Shown in pieces: positions 37,803 through 46,843 of a stretch of DNA of 64,000 nucleotides; the stretch's first letter is position 1, and every line of letters starts with the position of its first letter. Under the pieces are notes generated by a model that was not told where the DNA came from, ran no database searches, and saw nothing but the letters and a program-made list of their open reading frames with translations. The DNA is from Pelagicoccus albus (GTDB taxonomy: Bacteria > Verrucomicrobiota > Verrucomicrobiia > Opitutales > Opitutaceae): contig NZ_JACHVC010000005.1 in assembly GCF_014230145.1 (NCBI RefSeq), positions 131,501-195,500 of the forward strand. Direction: 5' to 3'. The position numbers were made by a program, and so were the translations under genes.

Positions 37803-39062
37803 ATGACAGGCCAATACGATTATAAGAGCTTTCGGGTGCTCTTCGTCGACGACGAGGAGCAGACTACTGATTTGGTACGTGAGTATCTGATGGATACGTT
37901 TGATGTGGTGACGGCATATGATGCCGAAACCGCATGGGACAAGTTCTCCGAGTCCCCCGATTCTTTTGCAGTAGTCGTGACTGACCAGAGAATGCCCGGT
38001 GCCCAAGGTACCGAACTGCTTGAGAATATTCGCCAGTCTAGGCCCCGTACCATTCGTATCCTTTGCACGGCTTACGCCGATATCGATGCGGCGATTTCAG
38101 CGGTTAACGAGGGGGCGATCTACAAATACATTACCAAGCCAGTCGAGACTCCAGAGTTGGAGATCAGTATCATGCGGGCCATGGAGTTCTATCTCATCCA
38201 GAGGGAGCGCGACCTCTTGATGAAAGAGAAGCTATCCGCTCTGCAGAGGCTGATGATGACTGATCGCCTCATCAGTCTCGGGATTTTCGCCGCAGGCCTG
38301 AACCACCACATGCGCAATGGCCTCACAGCTGTTAAGACCTTCCTCGATCTGGCTCCCTTGAAGCTGCAGAGTGAGGATGTCGATTTGGAGCGACTGCGAA
38401 ACCCCAATTATTGGAATAACTTCTACGCCACTGCCCAGGATTCGATCGCCAAGGTCATGGAATTGCTGAAAGAGGTTCAGAAAATTCCGGAAGCTCCTTC
38501 TGCTCCGAATGAGACTGAAGTCGATGTAAACGCAGCCTTGAATCGAGCGTTAGACCAGAACCGTAGCGAACTGGCTAGGAGGTCAATATCAGTCGAATTT
38601 CAACCGGATCAAGTACCGAACGTGATAGCCGATGGGCCGATGATCGATCGTCTGTTTGAGCTAATCATAAAGGATGAAGCCGAAAATGCGAAAGACGGCG
38701 GCAGGCTCGTCATTTCCGTGGAGAAGAAACAGGGAAATGGTAACTACGACGGCGTGAAAGTTGTCCTGCAAGATGACGGCCCGGGCTTGTCTGCTTCTAA
38801 TCTGCAGTGTTTGTTTGATCCGTTTTTCACCCGTTCTAACAAGCCCGACCAATACGGGGTGAACCTGCTGGCTTCCTATTTCTTGGTTCACCACCATTCC
38901 GGAAGCATCATCGCAGAAAAATCTGAAATGGGGGGAGTACGCTTCGAGATTTGGCTCCCGCTCGAGCCTGCCCAAATTCCCTCACTCGGAGGCGAGGAAG
39001 CTTTCTTGTCGCGAGTGATGGAGGCGGAGCGGGCTTGGGAAAAGAAACTGCTCGGGTATTAG
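37803..39062 (+). CDS. Response regulator fused to histidine kinase (PhcR/PhcQ-like)
   Basis: This 419-residue soluble protein starts with a receiver (about 10-130) with acidic residues in LFVDDEE, Asp61 in VVVTDQRMPG and Lys in YITKPVE. A kinase module follows: an atypical H-box GLNHHMRNGLTAVKTFLDLA and an ATPase domain (QDDGPGLSASNL; QYGVNLLASYFLVH), whose second G-box is degenerate. The NHHMRN box recurs in REC-kinase proteins next to PhcB-type methyltransferases. No DNA-binding domain is present, so output must go through another protein, perhaps the REC protein directly downstream (18 bases). Confidence 0.86.
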   Translation: MTGQYDYKSFRVLFVDDEEQTTDLVREYLMDTFDVVTAYDAETAWDKFSESPDSFAVVVTDQRMPGAQGTELLENIRQSRPRTIRILCTAYADIDAAISAVNEGAIYKYITKPVETPELEISIMRAMEFYLIQRERDLLMKEKLSALQRLMMTDRLISLGIFAAGLNHHMRNGLTAVKTFLDLAPLKLQSEDVDLERLRNPNYWNNFYATAQDSIAKVMELLKEVQKIPEAPSAPNETEVDVNAALNRALDQNRSELARRSISVEFQPDQVPNVIADGPMIDRLFELIIKDEAENAKDGGRLVISVEKKQGNGNYDGVKVVLQDDGPGLSASNLQCLFDPFFTRSNKPDQYGVNLLASYFLVHHHSGSIIAEKSEMGGVRFEIWLPLEPAQIPSLGGEEAFLSRVMEAERAWEKKLLGY

Positions 39063-39067
39063 AAAAT

Positions 39068-39072
39068 GGAGG
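39068..39072 (+). promoter_or_regulatory. Shine-Dalgarno site favouring ATG at 39081
   Basis: GGAGG lies eight bases before the ATG at 39081. The earlier ATG at 39066 overlaps this site and has none of its own. Confidence 0.6.
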
Positions 39073-39080
39073 AAGGGCGA

Positions 39081-39467
39081 ATGACTGGACCGAATCGACG
39101 TAAGGTGCTTTTGGTGGACGATGATCCGATGGTCTTGGAATCGTTGGGCATGCTGTTCGAGCATTACGGATGGTTGGTCGAACGGGTCGCTAGCGGAGAC
39201 CAAGTTCTCCAGGCCCAGATTTGCTTCGAGCATGACTTCGCAATCGTCGACGAGAGAATGGATGGAGTGAATGGCTTGGATGTGATTCGGGCTCTCAAGT
39301 CGCGATCCAAAGCTCCTGTTTTCATGTTAACGGGGTGCGTTGAGCCGGAATTGAGGGAGGAAGCCAGGCGAGTCGGAGCAGATGGTTTTTTCGACAAGCC
39401 TATTGGAGCAAGGGCTCTCATGGAGGGAGTGGAAGCTCGCCTTCGCAGACGCGAAGGATCCGATTAA
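39081..39467 (+). CDS. Stand-alone receiver (REC) domain protein
   Basis: This 128-residue single-domain response regulator has acidic cluster VDDDP (13-15), Asp57 in FAIVDERMDG, Thr in VFMLTGC and Lys in FFDKPIG. It has no output domain, so it probably serves as a phosphate shuttle or sink for the kinases encoded upstream, like CheY- or Spo0F-type proteins. It is the last gene of the five-gene signalling operon. The start at 39081 is chosen because of the GGAGG site. Confidence 0.88.
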   Translation: MTGPNRRKVLLVDDDPMVLESLGMLFEHYGWLVERVASGDQVLQAQICFEHDFAIVDERMDGVNGLDVIRALKSRSKAPVFMLTGCVEPELREEARRVGADGFFDKPIGARALMEGVEARLRRREGSD

Positions 39468-39574
39468 AGCCGTCCTCTCGGGCACGGTAGCTTGGTGCGA
39501 TGCGTGTGCCGTTTCGTCGGGGTTTTGCGATTTGTTATAATCGCTATTAGGACTGGAAATATGTGGTAGTTCAC

Positions 39575-39598
39575 GTAGGGTTTTAGGGTCGAAACCCC
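39575..39598. repeat. Possible GTAG-headed hairpin
   Basis: GTAG overlaps GGGTTT, with AAACCC eight bases later. It is short and weak. It resembles the other GTAG-headed elements only in layout and sits just before the start at 39609. Confidence 0.3.
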
Positions 39599-39608
39599 GT
39601 ATACCCCC

Positions 39609-40757
39609 ATGTTCCTAAAATCGACTCAGCTTCTCATTTGGCGCGTCTGCATATTCGCGTTCTGCTTCACTGTAACGGAGCGAAACTATGTGGTCGCTTC
39701 CGAGGGGCCTGACCCGCTGGGATCGCAAGAGGCGGTGTTCGAGATTTCCCGCAACCGTGATTTTGAGCGAGTGGAGCGTTTGCTCAATGCGAGTAGGGCA
39801 GAGCGTGTAAAGGTTCTCATCCGAACGGGCGACTACAAACTTCGGGACAGTTTTCATATCAATCGCTCAAGGGTTCAATTGATTGGCGAATCCGACGTAC
39901 GACTGCGTTTGGCTTCTGGAGTGCAAACCCCTGTTCTTTCCGTGGGATCGCTGTCGAGTTATCCTCTCGAAGAGGAGCGTATATCGGATGTCAGCATTGC
40001 TAACCTGACTATCGATGGCAACCGAGACAGGCAGGAGAGCGAGTACCACCACGACTTGCCTTGGATAAGAAACAACGGCATAGACGTCCGTGTCGTGACT
40101 GGGCTGCTCGTCGAGAATGTCGACAGTAGCAACAACCGATCTGGCGGCCTCGTAATCAGCTGGCGGTGCAGGGACGTCTTGGTGAAAAACTCGGTCTTTG
40201 ATCGCAATTTCTTCGATGGGGTAGCTTACTATGATAGCTCGGCGGTTATTACAGTGGACTGCAAAATGCGTGAAAACCGGGGGGCGGGAATCAGTCTTGA
40301 TAATCGTTTCGAGGATTCCGCTTTCGTTCGTTGCGAACTGCTCAACAACGGAGATGTAGGTGTCTTCGCTCGAAATTCCAAGAGACTGGTATTTTTCGAA
40401 AGCCGAATCGCGGACTCAGGGAGTTGGGCCATGTTTTTGGGACATGACGAAGAGGGGCGCGGCGTTTTCGATCTGGAAATCGCTTCCTGTACAATTTCCG
40501 GTAACAATGGCGGAGTCCGCATGGGATCGGTCTACGCTAGTCAGTCGGAGAATACCGTTCTGGCCTCCACCTCGTTTACAGGGAACGACCGGGGCGGTCG
40601 TGGTAACGTTTCCACCGCTGGTTCCTCGGTTGACATTGTGGAAGGAGCTTGGAGCGCTGCGGGCGAATCGAAGGGAGAAAAGGGGGATCGCGAACTTCCC
40701 ATTTCTGATCGTATTTACCAGGTCCTCTCTGAAATCGGGGAACGGGACCAAGGCTAG
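39609..40757 (+). CDS. Exported right-handed beta-helix repeat protein
   Basis: This 382-residue protein has an atypical N-terminal hydrophobic segment (about 8-22) that is probably a signal peptide. The rest is a run of short strands typical of right-handed parallel beta-helices (pectate-lyase fold), for example VSIANLTIDGNRDR, GLLVENVDSSNNRSGG, VLVKNSVFDRNFFDG and FVRCELLNNGDVGVF. Such proteins bind or cleave acidic polysaccharides. No catalytic set can be named, so binding or epimerase/lyase activity stays open. It is 141 bases after the signalling operon and may be a separate unit. A C-rich motif (ACCCCCATG) precedes its start. Confidence 0.8.
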   Translation: MFLKSTQLLIWRVCIFAFCFTVTERNYVVASEGPDPLGSQEAVFEISRNRDFERVERLLNASRAERVKVLIRTGDYKLRDSFHINRSRVQLIGESDVRLRLASGVQTPVLSVGSLSSYPLEEERISDVSIANLTIDGNRDRQESEYHHDLPWIRNNGIDVRVVTGLLVENVDSSNNRSGGLVISWRCRDVLVKNSVFDRNFFDGVAYYDSSAVITVDCKMRENRGAGISLDNRFEDSAFVRCELLNNGDVGVFARNSKRLVFFESRIADSGSWAMFLGHDEEGRGVFDLEIASCTISGNNGGVRMGSVYASQSENTVLASTSFTGNDRGGRGNVSTAGSSVDIVEGAWSAAGESKGEKGDRELPISDRIYQVLSEIGERDQG

Positions 40758-41007
40758 ACTCGACGTGGTTTAACGATTTCCTGTATCCGAGGGATACTTA
40801 CTAAGGTCGAAGCCCCGCTGGAGACTGGATGCGTTCGACTTGGCTTGCAAAATGGCAGCGAGGCCAGAGTCTATGGCTGAAAGAGCCTATAACAGAGCCT
40901 TCTAATCGAGGTTTTCCGGATAATGGACCTGCTAGAATAGGGAGTGCGGATATGCTGAAGCTGAGTGAGTTTATCGCTAGGGCTCAATAAATTTTAGGAC
41001 ATCAATT

Positions 41008-42432
41008 ATGCCGAAAAATACAGAGGAAGAAGAAAAGGGAAAAGAAGGGATTTTCGAACGATCCTGGAGCAAGCTGGGCTCTGCCTGGTGGGAGATTTTT
41101 CGTGTATCCAAAAAATCGCAACATTCAGTAGAGCTGGATCCGGACGACTGGAGAAGCCAGATCGAAGCCTGCCTCTCTAAGCAAGGAGGAGAGGTTTCCG
41201 CTCGTAAGAGAGCTGCGGATCTCGCTCGTTCCTACTTGAGCTTTTCGCCGGAGCAACGTCTGGAATTCTTGACCATTTTGAGTCGTGAATACGGGGCTGA
41301 TGGGGATCTGGTGGAAGGCGCGGTTGAGGCATTGAAAAATGCCAAAGAAGAAGCGGATATCGAAACCGCCCGGCATGACCTTCGTTTAGCGTTAGAGCCA
41401 GCACGGGTTAAGCTGCTCAGGGAGTTCAACACTTTGCACTCTGGGCCAAGGTTTTTGGTAGAGCTACGCAGTGAATTGCTTTCCCTCAAAAAGGAACACC
41501 CGCACCTGGCCCCTTTGGAGATGGATTTGAAGGAGCTCCTCAAGTCATGGTTCGACGTCGGGTTCCTCGAGTTGCAGAGCATAAATTGGAATTCGCCCGC
41601 CTCCCTGCTGGAGAAGCTAAGCCGTTACGAGGCGGTGCATCGGGTCAGGGGGTGGTCAGATTTGAAGAACCGTCTAGATACGGATCGCCGCTGTTTCGCC
41701 TTTTTCCATCCCTGCATGAAAGACGAGCCGCTTATCTTTATCGAGGTGGCTCTCGTGAAGGGACTGTCCGACCAGATTCAAGCGTTGCTCAATGAGAAAG
41801 CGGTTGTCTTGGAATCGGATGAGGCGGACACGGCTATCTTTTATTCCATCTCCAACGCCCAGAAGGGGCTGGTGGGCATCAGCTTTGGCAATTTCCTCAT
41901 CAAGCAGGTGGTCAATCTTTTGCGTCGTGATTTACCGAATTTGAAGCAGTTCGCCACGCTCTCGCCGATTCCCGGCTTCCTGAAATGGTTTCAATCCGAG
42001 TTGGCCTCCGGGGAATTCCGTCTCCTGCCTTCCGAACTCAAAGTTCTTGGAAAGTTAATCGGGGACGAAGAGCCCATCCCGTTTGTTGCCAAGACACTGG
42101 AAAGCACCCGTTGGTCTCGGGATGAAAAGCTGAGTGAAGCGCTTAAGCCCATCTTGCTCAGAAACTGCGCTCACTATCTCCTGCAAGTTAAGCGACGTAA
42201 GATGCAAACTGCAGCGAATCCTGTGGCTCATTTCCACATCAGCAACGGAGCTCGCATGGAGCAGCTCAACTGGATGGGGGATACTTCGTTGAAAGGGTTG
42301 CAGGAGTCGGCCGGGATAATGATCAACTACTTGTACCGTTTGGATCGCATCGAGGACTACCACGAGGACTACAGCAGCAAGGGGAAGATCAACGCGTCCA
42401 AGAAGGTCCTGTCTTTGCAGACCAAAAAGTAA
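41008..42432 (+). CDS. Malonyl-CoA decarboxylase
   Basis: The enzyme converts malonyl-CoA to acetyl-CoA and CO2. The 474-residue sequence has the MCD N-terminal helical domain and the C-terminal GNAT-like catalytic domain. Motifs are RRCFAFFHPCMKDEPLIFIE, FYSISNAQKGLVGISFGNFL, LSPIPGFLKWF and HFHISNGARMEQLNWMGD (catalytic His region). Length fits bacterial MCD. It may let the cell grow on malonate or drain malonyl-CoA. No malonate transporter or malonyl-CoA synthetase lies beside it. A small terminator follows. Confidence 0.93.
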   Translation: MPKNTEEEEKGKEGIFERSWSKLGSAWWEIFRVSKKSQHSVELDPDDWRSQIEACLSKQGGEVSARKRAADLARSYLSFSPEQRLEFLTILSREYGADGDLVEGAVEALKNAKEEADIETARHDLRLALEPARVKLLREFNTLHSGPRFLVELRSELLSLKKEHPHLAPLEMDLKELLKSWFDVGFLELQSINWNSPASLLEKLSRYEAVHRVRGWSDLKNRLDTDRRCFAFFHPCMKDEPLIFIEVALVKGLSDQIQALLNEKAVVLESDEADTAIFYSISNAQKGLVGISFGNFLIKQVVNLLRRDLPNLKQFATLSPIPGFLKWFQSELASGEFRLLPSELKVLGKLIGDEEPIPFVAKTLESTRWSRDEKLSEALKPILLRNCAHYLLQVKRRKMQTAANPVAHFHISNGARMEQLNWMGDTSLKGLQESAGIMINYLYRLDRIEDYHEDYSSKGKINASKKVLSLQTKK

Positions 42433-42738
42433 GCGTTTCCGGAGGCTATGCCATCAAAATGGGGCCGCATGCCTTGCAGTCTCGCTTGATTCTTCGCAGC
42501 CCCACTTAGGGCTTTTTTGAAGCTGATCCAGTTTCGATTCAAAAGGAGCCCCGAGCTGATTTGGCGCAAGCGATGCATTAGTTTGAGTGAAGGGTTGCAA
42601 CTGGCGGCCTATTGGGTCTGAACAGCCCTCCCGTTTTTCGAGTCGCACCAACTCGAGCCCTTTCGAGGGCGGACGGGCACCAAGAACTATTGAACGCTAT
42701 TGAAACCGTGGCTCCTCTCGAGCCGCGGTCGCAACGCT
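42433..42738. other. Intergenic region between MCD and mqo
   Basis: About 306 bases. It holds a short terminator hairpin at 42498-42518. The rest shows no convincing reading frame, and no promoter stands out. Confidence 0.5.
42498..42518 (+). terminator. Short rho-independent terminator after malonyl-CoA decarboxylase
   Basis: AGCCC, loop CACTTA, GGGCT and a run of Ts. The stem is only five base pairs. Confidence 0.55.
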
Positions 42739-44280
42739 ATGAAACAACGCACCGTAAGACCTTCGACAGGTCCTATTCTCGAGAATCCAGACGTCGTCTT
42801 GATTGGCGGCGGCATTATGAGCGCTACGCTAGGGATCATGCTCAAGAAGCTGAACCCCAGCCTGACTCTGCAGATTGTAGAGTCCCTTCCACGGGTCGCT
42901 CTAGAGAGTTCCCATGCCTGGAACAATGCCGGCACCGGACACGCGGCTCTTTGCGAGCTCAACTATACGCCCCAAAAGGAGGACGGATCGGTTGATGTTT
43001 CGAAGGCCATCAAGATCAACGAGCAGTTCGAGAACTCCAAGCATTTCTGGGCCCATCTCGTGGAGTCCGGAGTCATTGCCGACCCGAGCGTCTTCATCAA
43101 GCGAGTCCCGCACATGAGCTTCGTGAGAGGCCGCGAGGATAGGGATTACCTCAAAAAGCGCTTCGACGCCCTTTCTGGAGTTCACCTCTTCGAGGAAATG
43201 GTGTTCTCCGATGATCCTCAGGTCGTGGAGGATTGGGCTCCGCTCCTTGGGCAAGGTCGTGATGAAAATGAAGTGATCGCGGCGACGAGAGTCGAAAGCG
43301 GCACCGATATCAATTTTGGAGCTCTCACTCAGCAGCTCATCGACTACCTGATCTCGCTGGATGGTGTAGAGCTCGCCATGCAAGCCAAGGTCACGAACAT
43401 TACGCAACTCGCGGATGGGAGTTGGAAGCTGAAGGTCGATAGCGAGGAGGAAGGTAAGCGAAAGCTGACTGCCAAGTTTGCCTTTATCGGAGCTGGAGGA
43501 GGTTCTTTACATCTGCTGCAGAAATCCGGAATCCCAGAAGGGAAGGGCTTCGGCGGTTTCCCGGTCAGTGGGCAATTCCTCGTTTGCACTAATCATGACG
43601 TCATTGATCAGCACGCGGCCAAGGTTTACGGCAAGGCGGCGGTTGGGGCTCCCCCAATGTCGGTACCTCATCTCGATACGCGAGTTATCGATGGCAAGAA
43701 GGCTCTCCTCTTCGGTCCTTATGCTGGTTTCTCACCGAAGTTTCTTAAGGAAGGTTCCAATCTAGACCTGATCAAGTCTGTCAAACTGGACAACATCCTG
43801 CCGCTTTTGGCTGTTGGCCGAGATAACATGGACCTCACCCAGTATCTCATCAACGAGGTTCGCAAGTCGCATAGCGATCGCGTCGAAGGCTTGAGGGAGT
43901 TCTTCCCGGACGCGAAGGAGGAGGACTGGATGCTGGTAACAGCGGGCCAGAGAGTTCAGATTATCAAGAAGAACGAGGACAGCACCGGTAAGCTCGAGTT
44001 CGGAACTGAGGTGGTCTCTTCGAAGGATGGAACCATCGCTGCGCTGCTCGGCGCGTCCCCGGGTGCCTCGACTTCGGTTTCGATCATCGTGGAGGTTCTA
44101 GAGAAATGTTTCCCCGAGGAAATGGCGACTGACGAGTGGAAAACGCGTCTCTCCGCCATGCTGCCAGCCCATGGGAAGAAGCTCTTCACCGATGAGACTC
44201 TTTACAGCGTATTGCGGACCAAGTCCGATCGTCTGCTTGGAATCGCTGACCAGAGCAAGGCTGTTAGCGCTTCTGCTTAA
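42739..44280 (+). CDS. mqo: Malate:quinone oxidoreductase
   Basis: This FAD-dependent membrane-associated enzyme oxidises malate to oxaloacetate and reduces quinone. The dinucleotide motif VVLIGGGIMSATLGIMLKK lies near the N-terminus, followed by LQIVESLPRVALESSHAWNN and GTGHAALCELNYTP, hallmarks of Mqo. The C-terminal part contains GASPGASTSVSIIVEVLEKCF. From the ATG at 42739 it is 513 residues; an upstream TTG at 42700 is possible but lacks support. A strong terminator follows at 44302. Confidence 0.96.
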   Translation: MKQRTVRPSTGPILENPDVVLIGGGIMSATLGIMLKKLNPSLTLQIVESLPRVALESSHAWNNAGTGHAALCELNYTPQKEDGSVDVSKAIKINEQFENSKHFWAHLVESGVIADPSVFIKRVPHMSFVRGREDRDYLKKRFDALSGVHLFEEMVFSDDPQVVEDWAPLLGQGRDENEVIAATRVESGTDINFGALTQQLIDYLISLDGVELAMQAKVTNITQLADGSWKLKVDSEEEGKRKLTAKFAFIGAGGGSLHLLQKSGIPEGKGFGGFPVSGQFLVCTNHDVIDQHAAKVYGKAAVGAPPMSVPHLDTRVIDGKKALLFGPYAGFSPKFLKEGSNLDLIKSVKLDNILPLLAVGRDNMDLTQYLINEVRKSHSDRVEGLREFFPDAKEEDWMLVTAGQRVQIIKKNEDSTGKLEFGTEVVSSKDGTIAALLGASPGASTSVSIIVEVLEKCFPEEMATDEWKTRLSAMLPAHGKKLFTDETLYSVLRTKSDRLLGIADQSKAVSASA

Positions 44281-44301
44281 AGCCAAGTTCAGTTTATTTT
44301 A

Positions 44302-44336
44302 TCGAAACGGCTGCTCAGTGGGGCAGCCGTTTCTTT
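44302..44336 (+). terminator. Rho-independent terminator of mqo
   Basis: AAACGGCTGC, a short loop, then GGCAGCCGTTT and a T-rich run. The stem is near perfect, about 20 bases after the mqo stop. Confidence 0.9.
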
Positions 44337-44465
44337 TTTCAACTTTCTTTAAGATTCGCAGTTTACTAATAGAACTTTTCCGTTACGTTTTTCGACTCTA
44401 ACGCGACGTGAGAGCTCCTGCGCCTTGTTAGGCTAATCATTTGTAGAAGGGGCTTTTATAACCGT

Positions 44466-44499
44466 CCAAGTTTTGGGGTTTTTCGCCTTGGAAACTTGG
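44466..44499. repeat. Inverted repeat, possible structured leader
   Basis: CCAAGTTT and AAACTTGG pair perfectly around an 18-base interior that contains TTTTGGGG-like sequence. It may be part of a small RNA or a leader, or chance. Confidence 0.35.
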
Positions 44500-44634
44500 C
44501 TAGACCGCCCGCCGTGGCGTTTCACAAATCTTAAGCGTCAGGAATGGACCTCAAGTCGTCGCGGCTTCGTCGGCTCCGCTCCCGATCGGCGATCCAAGAA
44601 ACAGGTCGCGAAAGAAACAGAAAGCATCTGAGAC

Positions 44635-44823
44635 ATGAACCAGCAAGTCACACTATCTCGCTCCGGAGAGAAGACCGGAGAATCGAAAATCAGCCAGCAA
44701 GCTGTTCCGTCCGTAGACCCAATGTCTGCGGAAAAGGCAGCTAGGCTCGCCCGCATCAAAGCAGCCATGCAGACTAGCGCTCGCGAGCGCCGCCGCGCCG
44801 CAGTTCGACACCAGTTCTCGTAA
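44635..44823 (+). CDS. Possible small basic protein (hypothetical)
   Basis: This 62-residue frame opens with MNQQVTLSRSGEKTGESK and ends in a strongly basic helix (AARLARIKAAMQTSARERRR). The split into a flexible N-terminus and a basic C-terminal helix is what a small DNA- or RNA-binding protein would show. There is no good ribosome binding site and no family recognised. It is isolated between mqo and the heparinase-like gene. It may be spurious. Confidence 0.35.
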   Translation: MNQQVTLSRSGEKTGESKISQQAVPSVDPMSAEKAARLARIKAAMQTSARERRRAAVRHQFS

Positions 44824-44966
44824 GGCCTGCGTTACAGCCTGTTTCACTCCGGAACGGCTCGTCGTGAAAAGCGGAAGAACATTGGTTTTTCACTTCTCGA
44901 AAAGGACGGCACAGGAGCTGGAATAAGCTATTGAGAAAAGCAGCGCTTTCGTGAAGCTTCCCCCGT

Positions 44967-46832
44967 ATGAAGCTGATCGGAGCGCTGCTTTTGAGTTTAC
45001 TGATAAGTCCGGCAATTCCTTTCGCGAAGGCTCAGGTTGGAGCTATCGGACCTTTTTCGGCTAAGAAGCTAGAGCGGCGGCTGGAATCTGAACGCCCCCG
45101 TTTGATTTGGAGGAAGGGCGACGAGCGGCGAATCGCTGCAGCTGCATCGCGGGATCCTGCAGTCGCGATACTCCGCGATGAAATCCTGACTGCGGCGGAG
45201 GCGATGTTGTCAGTCCCGGTTTTGGAGAGGAATCAGGTTGGGAGACGAATTTTAGCCACGTCGCGCAAGGCATTGAAGAGGGGGAGCTACCTCTCCATGG
45301 CGTGGCGAATGACCGGCGACCGACGCTACCTCGAACGGGCCGAGGCTTTGTTGATCGCGGTAAGCCGTTTCGACGATTGGAATCCTTCCCACTTTTTGGA
45401 TGTGGCTGAGATGTCCCTCGCCGTGGCTTTGACGCTCGATTGGTGCGGGGACGACCTTTCCCCTGAAACGCGTTCTTTGGCGAGAGACTCGCTCTATGAG
45501 TTTGGTCTTAAGGCCGGTGAGAACCCAAGACTGCAGGAGATCTTTGCCCGGGACAGTAACTGGAATCAGGTTTGCAATGCAGGTATGGTGGCAGCCGCCA
45601 TCGAATTGGCGGATCGAGATCCCGAAATGGCGGCCCGGGCACTGAACAGGATGCTGGCCAATCTACCCAAGGCGATGGCTGCCTACGCTCCAGACGGAGC
45701 TTACGAAGAAGGAGCCATGTACTGGGCCTACGGCACCTTGTTCAATGTTGTTTTGATCGACGCGCTGAAAACCGGATTTGGCCGTACTTACAAGATCGAG
45801 AAAGCTTTCGGGTTCATGGAAAGCGCCGACTTTGTGCGTTTGATGGAGGCGCCGAGTGGGAAGTACTACAACTACTATGACGGAGAGCTGGAGCTAGGCT
45901 TCTCGGAAGCTCTCTCCTGGTTTGCTCGGCAGACAGGAAATCCGAACTATCTTCAAAACGAGGTGTTGTTGGATGAAGACGGATTCCGATTGAGTGCCGA
46001 AGGTCCGGATGAACGACTGGCGCCTGTTTCTCTTTTGTGGCTAAGCCATTTCAATGAGAAAAAGGAGGTGGAACTCCCGTTGTCCTGGCGTGGCAGGGGT
46101 GACAACCCACTGGTCGTTTTTCGTTCCTCCTTTGATGACCCGAATGCTTTGTTTCTCGGGGCCAAAGGCGGCAAGGGCACCAACCACCACGCGAATTTGG
46201 ACGGTGGCTCCTTTGTCTTCGAGTTGGATGGAGTGAGATGGGGAATCGATTTGGGCAATCAGAGTTACCATCCGCTCGAAGAATACTACAAATCTAGAGG
46301 CGGTTCCATCTGGGGAACCCACCAAAGTAGCGTGAGATGGGACCTGCTCACGAAAAACAACTTCGGGCACAGCACTCTGACGGTCGACTCCAAACTCCAT
46401 GTGAGTCGAGGCAGAGCCTTGCTCACCCGCTTCGATGCGAAATCAAAAACCGCCAGCTTCAATCTAAAAGAGTTGTTCGGTGCGGAGGTGAAGCGAGCGA
46501 TGCGGAGTTTTCAGGTGCTATCGGATTCAGCGGTTAAGATCTCGGACCAGCTCCTATTTGCAGAGGAAGGGCATGAAGTCCGCTGGCAGCTGATGACGGT
46601 CGCGGAAGTGAAATTAGTGGAAGGCGGGGCCATTTTGAGGCAGGATGGCAAGACCCTGCAGGTATCCATCGCGCAACCATCTGACGGCCAGTTTTCCGTT
46701 ACTAAGTTGGATCCGCCGCCCCATGAAATGGATAAGCGAATTCCAAACTTGAAACGCTTGGATCTTGTGGCGATGCCTGACGTTGGCGGAGGGCCGCTCG
46801 CGATAGAGGTTGTTCTAGGTAGCGAGCTCTAG
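44967..46832 (+). CDS. Secreted heparinase II/III-like polysaccharide lyase
   Basis: This 621-residue protein has a signal peptide (about 1-22), an alpha/alpha-toroid domain (about 60-330; motifs RDSNWNQVCNAGMVAAAIEL and YAPDGAYEEGAMYWAYG) and a C-terminal beta-sandwich with GTNHHANLDGGSFVFELDG. This arrangement fits heparinase II/III-type lyases acting on uronic-acid polysaccharides, including alginate-type members. The exact substrate is unknown. It converges on a CE7 esterase gene only 11 bases away, suggesting joint use on an acetylated polysaccharide (inference). The start follows CTTCCCCCGT. Confidence 0.85.
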   Translation: MKLIGALLLSLLISPAIPFAKAQVGAIGPFSAKKLERRLESERPRLIWRKGDERRIAAAASRDPAVAILRDEILTAAEAMLSVPVLERNQVGRRILATSRKALKRGSYLSMAWRMTGDRRYLERAEALLIAVSRFDDWNPSHFLDVAEMSLAVALTLDWCGDDLSPETRSLARDSLYEFGLKAGENPRLQEIFARDSNWNQVCNAGMVAAAIELADRDPEMAARALNRMLANLPKAMAAYAPDGAYEEGAMYWAYGTLFNVVLIDALKTGFGRTYKIEKAFGFMESADFVRLMEAPSGKYYNYYDGELELGFSEALSWFARQTGNPNYLQNEVLLDEDGFRLSAEGPDERLAPVSLLWLSHFNEKKEVELPLSWRGRGDNPLVVFRSSFDDPNALFLGAKGGKGTNHHANLDGGSFVFELDGVRWGIDLGNQSYHPLEEYYKSRGGSIWGTHQSSVRWDLLTKNNFGHSTLTVDSKLHVSRGRALLTRFDAKSKTASFNLKELFGAEVKRAMRSFQVLSDSAVKISDQLLFAEEGHEVRWQLMTVAEVKLVEGGAILRQDGKTLQVSIAQPSDGQFSVTKLDPPPHEMDKRIPNLKRLDLVAMPDVGGGPLAIEVVLGSEL

Positions 46833-46843
46833 CCGCTTCGGAA

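Larger units (their letters stand above)
44281..44966. other. 686-base region with terminator, hairpin and a possible small gene
   Basis: After the mqo terminator the region holds an inverted repeat CCAAGTTT/AAACTTGG (44466-44473 and 44492-44499) and a possible 62-codon gene at 44635. The remaining sequence shows no clear feature. It could include promoters for the heparinase-like gene. Confidence 0.45.
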
